Of a DNA stretch of 64,000 nt, positions 40,127-47,016 are shown piece by piece; the stretch's first letter is position 1, and each line of letters opens with the position of its first letter. This stretch comes from Streptomyces hundungensis (lineage in GTDB: Bacteria > Actinomycetota > Actinomycetes > Streptomycetales > Streptomycetaceae): assembly GCF_003627815.1 (NCBI RefSeq), contig NZ_CP032698.1, positions 4,154,001-4,218,000 on the forward strand. Reading direction: 5' to 3'. A program made the position numbers and the translations under genes. The notes under the pieces were generated by a model, which saw only the letters and a program-made list of their open reading frames with translations, was not told the origin of the DNA and made no database searches.

Positions 40127-40306
40127 ATGCCGGACCAGCACGGCGCAGAGCGACAACCGGAGAGCGACGCGGAGCGCAGGCGGCGGCGCGCCCAGTTCCT
40201 GCGCGAACTGCACGAGGCGAAAGCGCTGCGCGACCGGGTCCAGCCGCGGCGCGCCCGCGCGGCCCGTATGCGCCAGGCCATGCGCATGCGAACCTTCCGC
40301 TGGTGA
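40127..40306 (+). CDS. Small Arg-rich protein, 59 residues
   Basis: The frame starts ATG 40127 and encodes MPDQHGAERQPESDAERRRR, then AQFLRELHEAKALRDRVQPRRA, ending MRQAMRMRTFRW. It is basic and helical, with a heptad-like middle. Third-position GC is typical of real genes here. The ribosome site is weak. It resembles small conserved streptomycete proteins of unknown function. Confidence 0.5.
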   Translation: MPDQHGAERQPESDAERRRRRAQFLRELHEAKALRDRVQPRRARAARMRQAMRMRTFRW

Positions 40307-40348
40307 CCCGTGAAACCGGCGTTGTGGCGCCCGCGGTCGCGGCCGCCG

Positions 40349-40417
40349 GGAACCCGTGACCGGGGTGGCCCGGAACCCGTGATCACGGCCTGTCGGAACC
40401 CGTGATCGCGGCGACCG
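40349..40417. repeat. Three 23-bp direct repeats
   Basis: GGAACCCGTGA begins at 40349, 40372 and 40395, an exact 23-base spacing, with variable spacers in between. The last lies 140 bases before the next gene start. Confidence 0.8.
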
Positions 40418-40534
40418 GAAAAACGCAACCGCGGAAGAACTCTCGCAACCGCCGGGTTTTCTGCCACGATTCCGAAGGAAGCACAGCCGGGGGGACCCCC
40501 AACCGGCACGCCTACGACCAGTGGGAGAGTCACG

Positions 40535-41092
40535 GTGTACTTCGCCGCACTGCTCGCGCGCACCGAAGACGGGTGGGAAGCGAGCGACACAGAGCTCGAC
40601 GATGTGGAGACGCTGTCCGATCTGGCCGATCTGGCCCGGGAAGCAGCAACCGACGGGGCCGACGACACGGTGCTCGTCTTCATCGAGCAGGAGGACGCCT
40701 GGTTCGGCGTCGTCCGCGTCGACGGCGAGGAGGACCCGCGTGTCTTCGTCTCCAACGCCGCCGTCGCAGCCCGCTCCTCGTACGGGGCCATGCTCACCGA
40801 CGAACTGCTCGGCCACGACCAGGACGACGAGGAGGACGAGCTGGAGACCCTTGACCTCGACGGCACGGAGGACGGCTACGAGGACGCGACCACCGGGGCC
40901 GCGGACGAGCCGGAGGCCGTCGACGACCCGTCGGACGCCATCGGCAGTGCCCCTGCGGGCCCGCTCGGCGAGAGCGCGATCCTCGCCGACCTCGGAGTGA
41001 GCGAGCGCCGGCTGCTCGCACTCGACGGCGACGCCCTCGTGACGATCGCGGACGCGCTGGGCGCGGCCGAGGTCCTGGAGGCCGTCCGCTAG
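40535..41092 (+). CDS. tRNA adenosine deaminase-associated protein
   Basis: The 185 residues match the actinobacterial family always found beside tadA. YFAALLARTEDGWEASDTELDD opens an alpha/beta N-terminal half; an acidic linker (DDEEDELETLDLDGTEDGYED) follows, then a helical end (LADLGVSERRLLALDGDALVTIADALG). Role unknown, possibly a partner of TadA. Starts at GTG 40535 after GGGAGAG. The stop overlaps the tadA start by one base. Confidence 0.92.
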   Translation: MYFAALLARTEDGWEASDTELDDVETLSDLADLAREAATDGADDTVLVFIEQEDAWFGVVRVDGEEDPRVFVSNAAVAARSSYGAMLTDELLGHDQDDEEDELETLDLDGTEDGYEDATTGAADEPEAVDDPSDAIGSAPAGPLGESAILADLGVSERRLLALDGDALVTIADALGAAEVLEAVR

Positions 41093-41565
41093 TGCTCCAT
41101 CCGCACGACCCCGTACGCGAACGGTGGGCGGAGCCGATGCGCTCCGCCCTGGCCGGGGCCGCACAGGCCGAGTCGGCCGGCGATGTGCCGGTCGGCGCGG
41201 TCGTGCTCGCCCCGGACGGCACGTTCTTGGCGTCCGGGCACAACGAACGCGAGGCCACCGGCGATCCGACCGCGCACGCGGAGGTCCTCGCGATCCGGCG
41301 CGCGGCACACCGCACCGGTCAGTGGCGGCTGACCGGCTGCACGCTCGTCGTCACCCTGGAGCCGTGTGTGATGTGCGCGGGCGCGCTCGTGCAGGCGCGC
41401 ATCGAGCGGGTCGTCTACGGGGCCCGCGACGAGAAGGCCGGAGCGGCCGGATCGCTGTGGGACCTCGTACGCGACCAACGGCTCAACCACCGCCCCGAAG
41501 TCGTCGCGGGCGTCCTCGAGGAGGAGTGTTCGGCGCAGCTCACGGCCTTCTTCCGGCAGCGGTGA
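41092..41565 (+). CDS. tadA: tRNA-specific adenosine deaminase
   Basis: TadA converts the wobble adenosine of tRNA-Arg(ACG) to inosine. The 157 residues have the cytidine-deaminase zinc motif: His62 and catalytic Glu64 in THAE-like TAHAEV, and Cys92 and Cys95 in PCVMCAG. VPVGAVVLAPDG is the substrate strand. Starts at GTG 41092, coupled to the preceding gene. Confidence 0.95.
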   Translation: MLHPHDPVRERWAEPMRSALAGAAQAESAGDVPVGAVVLAPDGTFLASGHNEREATGDPTAHAEVLAIRRAAHRTGQWRLTGCTLVVTLEPCVMCAGALVQARIERVVYGARDEKAGAAGSLWDLVRDQRLNHRPEVVAGVLEEECSAQLTAFFRQR

Positions 41566-41623
41566 TCCAGCTCTCCCCGAACCGATTTCAAACCACGGGC
41601 CACCTTGGGCTAAGCTCTCTCTC

Positions 41624-41708
41624 GGTAGCGTGTCCGAGCGGCCGAAGGAGCTCGCCTCGAAAGCGAGTGTGGGGAAACTCACCGAGGGTTCAAATCCCTC
41701 CGCTACCG
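41624..41708 (+). tRNA. tRNA-Ser (anticodon CGA)
   Basis: Acceptor GGTAGCG/CGCTACC, anticodon stem CTCGC/GCGAG, anticodon CGA at 41658-41660, a long variable arm and T-loop TTCAAAT. No encoded CCA. A promoter TTCAAA (41587) and TAAGCT (41611) lies upstream. Confidence 0.97.
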
Positions 41709-41714
41709 CTTCTG

Positions 41715-41741
41715 AAGGGCCCCGACAGTGTCGGGGCCCTT
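41715..41741 (+). terminator. tRNA-Ser(CGA) terminator
   Basis: A 12-bp stem AAGGGCCCCGAC/GTCGGGGCCCTT with a 3-base loop, followed by CTTG. Confidence 0.85.
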
Positions 41742-42149
41742 CTTGCGTGCCCGGCCGTGAACGCGTGGGAACCCCGGTCGTACCCGGTCGCGGACGCGAA
41801 GAAGCCCCGGTCGGGGGCGACCGGGGCTTCGACTCGGGGACGGGGGGAGCGGCATCGGGGGGGACAAGCCGCTCCCCCCGACGAGAACAGAACCTGCAAG
41901 CCCTGCGCCGCAGTCAGGGGGAAGCGCGCGGCGCGGACCCCGCAGTGAGGTCCTGTTCCTGAGCCCTCCGCATTCCTGCCAGATGAGGCGGGCTCACCAA
42001 CCATCCTGCTCTCCCGTCACTCCCGTACCGCCGGGCAAACGGCCCCGATCACCGGGTCCTTGGTCCTTAAAGGCCGGGTGAGGACCGGGCGGACGGCGGT
42101 TAGACTCACCCGACCGCACAGGGGTGGCGCCGGGGAGGGGCTCGACACA
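41742..42149. other. Gap with two further perfect 13-bp hairpins
   Basis: GAAGCCCCGGTCG/CGACCGGGGCTTC (41801-41830, loop GGGG) and CGGGGGGAGCGGC/GCCGCTCCCCCCG (41841-41880, 14-base loop) follow the tRNA terminator within 140 bases. The right part must hold the promoter of the small membrane gene. I see no protein gene in the gap; a structured small RNA is possible. Confidence 0.55.
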
Positions 42150-42311
42150 GTGGACATCAAGAAGGTCCTGCTCTACATCGCCGTGGTCTTCGTGCTGTAC
42201 ACGATCATCACGTCGCCGGTGCAGGCCGCCGGGATGGTCCAGACCGGGTTCGAGGGCATATCGAGTGCGGCCAAGGGCGTCGGCGAGTTCATGACCAACC
42301 TGGTCCGCTGA
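42150..42311 (+). CDS. Small single-span membrane protein, 53 residues
   Basis: The protein is MDIKKVLLYIAVVFVLYTII followed by TSPVQAAGMVQTGFEGISSAAKGVGEF. One hydrophobic span lies at about 5-22; the rest is an amphipathic helix. GTG 42150 follows GGGGAGGGG. Small proteins of this look are common in actinobacteria; function unknown. Confidence 0.75.
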   Translation: MDIKKVLLYIAVVFVLYTIITSPVQAAGMVQTGFEGISSAAKGVGEFMTNLVR

Positions 42312-42358
42312 GCGGCCCGTCCAACCCCGTCGTAACAGCCGCGTTCGTAGGAGACGTC

Positions 42359-42652
42359 ATGATCCGCCACCTGGTCCTGTTCAAGCTCAACGAGGGCGTC
42401 CGGCGCGACGACGAGCGCGTGGTCGCCGGTGTGAAGGCCTTCCAGGAGCTCGACGGGATCGTTCCCGAGATCGAGTTCTGGGAGTGCGCCTGGAACATCA
42501 CCGACCGGCCGATCGCGTACGACTTCGCCATCAACTCCGCCGTCGCCGACGCGGACGCGCTGAAGCGGTACATCGAGCACCCCGCCCACCAGGCGGCGGC
42601 CGGACAGTGGCGCGAGTTCGCCACCTGGGTGATCGCCGACTACCCCTTCTGA
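42359..42652 (+). CDS. Dabb-family (stress-response A/B barrel) protein
   Basis: The 97 residues are a single Dabb ferredoxin-like domain: MIRHLVLFKLNEGV, GIVPEIEFWECAWN, YDFAINSAVADADALKRYIEHPAHQAA. Members form dimeric barrels; some are enzymes, most are uncharacterised. A GTAGGAGACGTC region provides the ribosome site before ATG 42359. A conserved neighbour of sigF in Streptomyces. Confidence 0.9.
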   Translation: MIRHLVLFKLNEGVRRDDERVVAGVKAFQELDGIVPEIEFWECAWNITDRPIAYDFAINSAVADADALKRYIEHPAHQAAAGQWREFATWVIADYPF

Positions 42653-42654
42653 CC

Positions 42655-42722
42655 CGGCGTCCGATCCACGGTTCGATTCGGCGCCCGGTCCACGGTTCGA
42701 TTCGGCGTCCGATCAACCGCCG
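42655..42722. repeat. 24-bp tandem repeat after the Dabb gene
   Basis: CGGCGTCCGATCCACGGTTC-type units start at 42655, 42679 and 42703; the third is partial. Confidence 0.8.
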
Positions 42723-42762
42723 GTCCGGCACCGATCCGTCGGCCGAACCGGTACGCGGCCCG

Positions 42763-42792
42763 GCCCCGCACCTGAGAGGTGCGGGGCTTTTT
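42763..42792 (+). terminator. Intrinsic terminator before sigF
   Basis: An 11-bp stem GCCCCGCACCT/AGGTGCGGGGC with loop GAG is followed by TTTTT, the most classical terminator in the window. Confidence 0.92.
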
Positions 42793-42941
42793 CGTGACCC
42801 GGCACGCCGCTGACCGGGCCATCTGTCCCAACTTGCCCTCAACACGTGGTTATACGGTGCTTGCACACAGTGGACATGTCTTGTGATGCTATGACCGCTT
42901 TTGACGGATGAGTGGACCGAAGACTAAGGGGTGGCGTGACC

Positions 42942-43817
42942 GTGCCGGCCAGTACTACGCCTCAAGTGCCGCCCCAGAACGAGCCCCAGGACACCCCCGA
43001 CGTGCCCGCACAGGACACCGCGGAGGGCCCCAGAGGACCCGTCAGGACCTCCACCAGGGGCGCGGACACCCGCGCCCTCACCCAGGTGCTCTTCGGCCAG
43101 CTCAAGAACCTCGAACCGGGCACCCCGGAACACGACCGCGTGCGCGGGGCGCTGATCGAGGCCAACCTGCCGCTGGTGCGGTACGCGGCCGCCCGGTTCC
43201 GCAGCCGCAACGAGCCCATGGAGGACGTCGTCCAGGTCGGCACCATCGGCCTGATCAACGCGATCGACCGCTTCGACCCGGACCGTGGCGTCCAGTTCCC
43301 CACCTTCGCGATGCCCACCGTCGTCGGCGAGATCAAGCGCTACTTCCGCGACAACGTCCGCACCGTGCACGTCCCGCGCCGCCTTCACGAGCTGTGGGTA
43401 CAGGTGAACGGCGCCACCGAGGACCTCACGACCCTGCACGGCCGCTCCCCCACCACCGGCGAGATCGCCGAGCGGCTGCGGATCGGCGAGGACGAGGTGC
43501 TGGCCTGCATCGAGGCGGGCCGCTCGTACCACGCGACCTCCCTGGAGGCCGCCCAGGAGGGCGACGGTCTGCCCGGCCTGCTCGACCGGCTCGGTTACGA
43601 GGACCCCGCGCTCGCCGGGGTCGAACACCGCGACCTGGTCCGCCATCTGCTCGTACAACTGCCCGAACGCGAGCAGCGGATCCTGATGCTCCGCTATTAC
43701 AGCAATCTGACGCAGTCCCAGATCAGCCAGGAATTGGGAGTGTCGCAGATGCATGTGTCAAGGCTCCTGGCCAGGAGCTTCGCCCGACTGCGATCCGCAA
43801 ATCGAATCGAGGCATAA
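42942..43817 (+). CDS. sigF: RNA polymerase sigma factor SigF (sporulation)
   Basis: This belongs to the SigB/F/G family. The 291 residues show region 2 ([42 protein letters not shown]), region 3 and region 4 ([35 protein letters not shown]). SigF in Streptomyces acts late in spore maturation. The low-complexity first 50 residues are typical of SigF. GTG 42942 gives a start like the S. coelicolor protein; GTG 42936 is equally close to AAGGGG. No anti-sigma gene is adjacent. Confidence 0.93.
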   Translation: MPASTTPQVPPQNEPQDTPDVPAQDTAEGPRGPVRTSTRGADTRALTQVLFGQLKNLEPGTPEHDRVRGALIEANLPLVRYAAARFRSRNEPMEDVVQVGTIGLINAIDRFDPDRGVQFPTFAMPTVVGEIKRYFRDNVRTVHVPRRLHELWVQVNGATEDLTTLHGRSPTTGEIAERLRIGEDEVLACIEAGRSYHATSLEAAQEGDGLPGLLDRLGYEDPALAGVEHRDLVRHLLVQLPEREQRILMLRYYSNLTQSQISQELGVSQMHVSRLLARSFARLRSANRIEA

Positions 43818-43924
43818 CCGGTTCGAGTGAGCCGGGCCCTTGTTTGCCGTTTTTTGGGCTCGGTAAAAAGATCCCCGGTCGAAAAAGCCCACACCCCCCG
43901 TTTCCTGCACGTACTCCGACTTGC

Positions 43925-43990
43925 CTTGTCGACAAGTCACTACAGCGTGTTGCCGACATGTGACATTCTGCGGAAACCGCGTTTGCCGCA
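43925..43990 (+). promoter_or_regulatory. Two dyads in the sigF-sigN gap
   Basis: The perfect 12-base palindrome CTTGTCGACAAG (43925-43936) and the imperfect dyad TGCGGAAAC-CGC-GTTTGCCGCA (43969-43990) lie 96-161 bases before sigN. A GACATGTGACAT stretch lies between them. Probable control region of sigN. Confidence 0.5.
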
Positions 43991-44085
43991 GCCCCCCGTC
44001 CGGTATTCAGGTGGAGGCTGCTTCCTGTGATGGTCGTGGCCCACACACGACCGTCCGCGACCGCCGCAACTTCAAGGGGGTTGGC

Positions 44086-44937
44086 ATGTCCGTAGAACAG
44101 GGCAGCTCGAAGGTGCTCACGCTCACCAAGAGCGTTCCCGCACCCACCGTGCACCGACACGCCGCAAACACCGCAGCCATCGACACCCGCACGCTGTCCC
44201 GCTCCCTGTTCCTGCGCCTTGCCACGCTGGACAACGACAGCCCGGAGCGTACGTACGTACGCGACACCCTCATCGAGCTCAACCTGCCCCTGGTGCGGTA
44301 CGCGGCCGCCCGGTTCCGCAGCCGCAACGAGCCGATGGAGGACATCGTCCAGGTCGGAACGATCGGTCTGATCAAGGCGATCGACCGCTTCGACTGCGAA
44401 CGTGGCGTGGAGTTCCCCACGTTCGCGATGCCGACGGTCGTCGGTGAGATCAAGCGCTTCTTCCGCGACACCTCGTGGTCGGTGCGGGTGCCGCGCCGCC
44501 TCCAGGAGCTGCGGCTCGCCCTCACCAAGGCCAGCGACGAACTCGCGCAGAAGCTCGACCGCTCGCCCACCGTCCCCGAACTGGCCGTGGTGCTCGGGGT
44601 GTCCGAGGAGGACGTGGTCGACGGGCTCGCGGTGGGCAACGCCTACACCGCCTCCTCGCTCGACTCGCCCGCCACCGAGGACGACGGCGGCGAGGGCTCG
44701 CTCGCGGACCGGCTCGGCTACGAGGACACGGCGCTCGAAGGCGTCGAGTACCGCGAGTCCCTGAAGCCGCTGCTCGCCAAACTCCCGCCCAGGGAACGGC
44801 AGATCATCATGCTCCGCTTCTTCGCGAACATGACGCAGTCGCAGATCGGCGAGGAGGTCGGCATCTCCCAGATGCACGTCTCGCGCCTGCTGACCCGCAC
44901 GCTGGCCCAGCTCCGCGAGGGCCTGATCTCCGACTGA
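44086..44937 (+). CDS. sigN: RNA polymerase sigma factor SigN (SigB/F family)
   Basis: The 283 residues are a close paralogue of the preceding sigma factor: [42 protein letters not shown] in region 2 and [34 protein letters not shown] in region 4. It differs in the N-terminus and region 3. It matches the SigN position in S. coelicolor, linked to aerial-hypha differentiation. The ATG 44086 follows AAGGGGG. The tandem pair probably arose by duplication and carries separate control regions. Confidence 0.92.
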   Translation: MSVEQGSSKVLTLTKSVPAPTVHRHAANTAAIDTRTLSRSLFLRLATLDNDSPERTYVRDTLIELNLPLVRYAAARFRSRNEPMEDIVQVGTIGLIKAIDRFDCERGVEFPTFAMPTVVGEIKRFFRDTSWSVRVPRRLQELRLALTKASDELAQKLDRSPTVPELAVVLGVSEEDVVDGLAVGNAYTASSLDSPATEDDGGEGSLADRLGYEDTALEGVEYRESLKPLLAKLPPRERQIIMLRFFANMTQSQIGEEVGISQMHVSRLLTRTLAQLREGLISD

Positions 44938-44998
44938 GGCCCGGCCCAACCCGACTGACACCCTGGTTAATTGACGCTCCGTCAGACACACTGGCGCG

Positions 44999-45880
44999 AT
45001 GCGACGACGTGCTGCGCTGATCGGGATCCCGGCGGCCGTGGTGCTGGGCCTGGGTGGCGCCCTAGCGGCCTGCGCCGGGGGCGGGACCGGGGCCGGCTAT
45101 GTGGCGGTCGGCGCCGTGGGCGCCGGCCCCGACGCTCCGGGCCGCGCGGTGCCACCCCACGGCAGGGTGGAGCTGGTCCCCCTGGACGGTTCGGGCATGC
45201 CGGGGTCGCGGTCAGCACCGCCCGGCGCTCCCGGTACGTCCGGGGCCCCGGGTGCGCCCGGCGCTCCCGGCACATCCGATGCCTCCGGTACGTCCGATGC
45301 TCCCGGCGCATCCGATGCCTCCGGTACGCCGTCCACTGCGGCGGGCGCCGGCTCTCCAGCGGGGGCGACGCCGGGGGCCTCCGGTGGCTCCGGTTCGCCT
45401 TCCGGGGACGGGAGTTCGGGCCGGGGCGGAACGTCAGGGGTGCCCGGGGGCGGGGGCGCTACGGGGACTCCGGGGCAGCCCGGTTCTTCTTCGGGAGGGC
45501 CCGGCGCTCCAGGGACACCGTCCACTCCACCCGGTACGCCGTCCGATCCTGGCCGGCCCCGTCCGCCCGCCGGGCCGGCCGTGCTCGCGCTCGGGGCGCC
45601 GAGCCGGTCGGCGGCGGATCACCGGTGGTGCGAGAACGTGACGGTGCAGTTCCGCAACACCGGGGGGACGGCGGTGACATCGGGCAGCGTCATGTTCGCG
45701 ACGCACATCATCGGGCTGCTCGGGGTGGACTGGGCAACCATCACGTCCCGTCAGGACCTGCCGGTGCCGATCCCCGCGGGGACGGTACGGTCGCGCACGT
45801 ACGCGGTGTGTGTGGACGCCTGGCGGGTGCCGCTGGGGATGCATGTGGAAACCCGCTCCGTGACGGCCAGTTGGGGGTAG
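44999..45880 (+). CDS. Lipoprotein with long Gly/Pro/Ser linker and folded C-terminal domain
   Basis: The 293 residues start with a signal peptide and lipobox LAAC (Cys25). Residues 70-190 are collagen-like low complexity built from GAPG, GTSDASG and GTPS units, encoded by tandem DNA repeats around 45220-45340. The last 95 residues form a domain with paired cysteines (HRWCENVTVQFRNTGG ... TYAVCVDAWRVP), resembling a small beta-sandwich exposed on the cell surface. It follows sigN on the same strand with a 61-base gap. Function unknown. Confidence 0.8.
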   Translation: MRRRAALIGIPAAVVLGLGGALAACAGGGTGAGYVAVGAVGAGPDAPGRAVPPHGRVELVPLDGSGMPGSRSAPPGAPGTSGAPGAPGAPGTSDASGTSDAPGASDASGTPSTAAGAGSPAGATPGASGGSGSPSGDGSSGRGGTSGVPGGGGATGTPGQPGSSSGGPGAPGTPSTPPGTPSDPGRPRPPAGPAVLALGAPSRSAADHRWCENVTVQFRNTGGTAVTSGSVMFATHIIGLLGVDWATITSRQDLPVPIPAGTVRSRTYAVCVDAWRVPLGMHVETRSVTASWG

Positions 45881-45941
45881 GGGGCCGCTCTCTCGCCCCC
45901 ACCCCCCCGCCCGCTCACATCGTGGACGGGCCGAGAACGCC

Positions 45942-46157
45942 TCAGCCCAGGGCCAGCCAGGCCACCGCGGCGAGGACCACGATCACGGCGACCACGCCGA
46001 CGATCAGGCCTACGCGTGGGCCCGCCGGAGCCGCGGCCGGGGTGGCCGGCCGGCCGCCCTGGGGCGCGCCCTCGTCGACGAAGGCGCGGAACATCTGCGT
46101 GGAGCCCGCCGGGTCGTAGCCCTCGGGACCCTGGGGTGCGTGGGGGTTGTGTGCCAT
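45942..46157 (-). CDS. Small tail-anchored membrane protein, 71 residues
   Basis: A soluble N-terminus (MAHNPHAPQGPEGYDPAGSTQ) is followed by one C-terminal hydrophobic span (GLIVGVVAVIVVLAAVAWLALG). No domain recognised; similar small proteins are common in Streptomyces. ATG 46157. Confidence 0.65.
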   Translation of the reverse strand: MAHNPHAPQGPEGYDPAGSTQMFRAFVDEGAPQGGRPATPAAAPAGPRVGLIVGVVAVIVVLAAVAWLALG

Positions 46158-46396
46158 GGGGCAGGACCCTAGCGAAGTTGGGGGTTCCACCCAACCCCCG
46201 CCCCCGCGCGAACGCGCCCGCGAGACGGCTCCGGCCCGGGTGCGCCCCGCGCCGCGAGGGGCCCCACGGGCTTCCATGAGCCCCGGCGAGCGCTGCCACG
46301 AAAACTCCGCACCCCCGCCCGCAAGGGCTTGACCTGCACCTTGGGTTTTCACTTGCGAAGCCTTTGCGCTTCCTTTGCTCCAGCATCCCGGATTTA

Positions 46397-46440
46397 GTTT
46401 GCCTTCGGCAACCAACAATCTTATGGTTGCCCGAAGCAAC
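46397..46440 (+). promoter_or_regulatory. Probable MarR operator
   Basis: GTTTGCCTTCGGCAACC (46397-46413) and GGTTGCCCGAAGCAAC (46425-46440) form a large imperfect dyad with an 11-base AT-rich centre, ending 21 bases before the MarR start codon. It overlaps the only promoter-like sequence here, so it fits autorepression. Confidence 0.75.
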
Positions 46441-46461
46441 AAGATTTCCAGGGAGGTGTCC

Positions 46462-46968
46462 ATGGCCGCGCAGAGCCTCTACGAGGAGCTGGCCCGGCAG
46501 CTCAGCGCCATCGGCGCGGTCAAGCGCGGGCTCGCGCGGATCCTGCCGCCCGAGTGCCCGGGCGGCTCGGCCGCGGTGCTGACCCTCCTGGAGCGCCACG
46601 GCGAGATGCGGATCAGCAGACTCGCCGAACTCCTCGCGGTGGACATGTCGGTGACGAGTCGTCATGTCGCGCACGTCGCCCAGCGGGGCTGGATCGAGAG
46701 GTCCGCCGACCCCGCCGACAAGCGCTCACGGATCCTGCGGCTCACCCCCGCCGGCCAGGCCATGATCGACGACCTGGGGACGCGCACCACGGAGATGTTC
46801 GCGCACACCCTCAAGGACTGGTCGGACGACGAGGTCGGGCAGCTCAACGCGATGCTGGCCCGGCTGCGTGATTCCTTCGGAGATTGCCGGGCACCCCACG
46901 CCCGGGCCCTCCATACGGGAGAGGCCCGGGCCCCCGAGACCCGTCCGCCGACCCGTACACCCGCTTAG
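46462..46968 (+). CDS. MarR-family transcriptional regulator
   Basis: The 168 residues have a winged-helix MarR core: MRISRLAELLAVDMSVTSRHVAHVAQRGWIERSADPADKRSRILRLTPAG, with the DKRS wing motif. The C-terminal tail is Pro/Arg-rich. A GGGAGG ribosome site precedes ATG 46462. The gene is followed 48 bases later by the exporter gene on the same strand, so it very probably represses an operon with the exporter and perhaps the YceI gene. Confidence 0.93.
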   Translation: MAAQSLYEELARQLSAIGAVKRGLARILPPECPGGSAAVLTLLERHGEMRISRLAELLAVDMSVTSRHVAHVAQRGWIERSADPADKRSRILRLTPAGQAMIDDLGTRTTEMFAHTLKDWSDDEVGQLNAMLARLRDSFGDCRAPHARALHTGEARAPETRPPTRTPA

Positions 46969-47016
46969 CACCACACCCGTACACCTGCCCAACCCACGCA
47001 CAAGACAAGGAACTTC

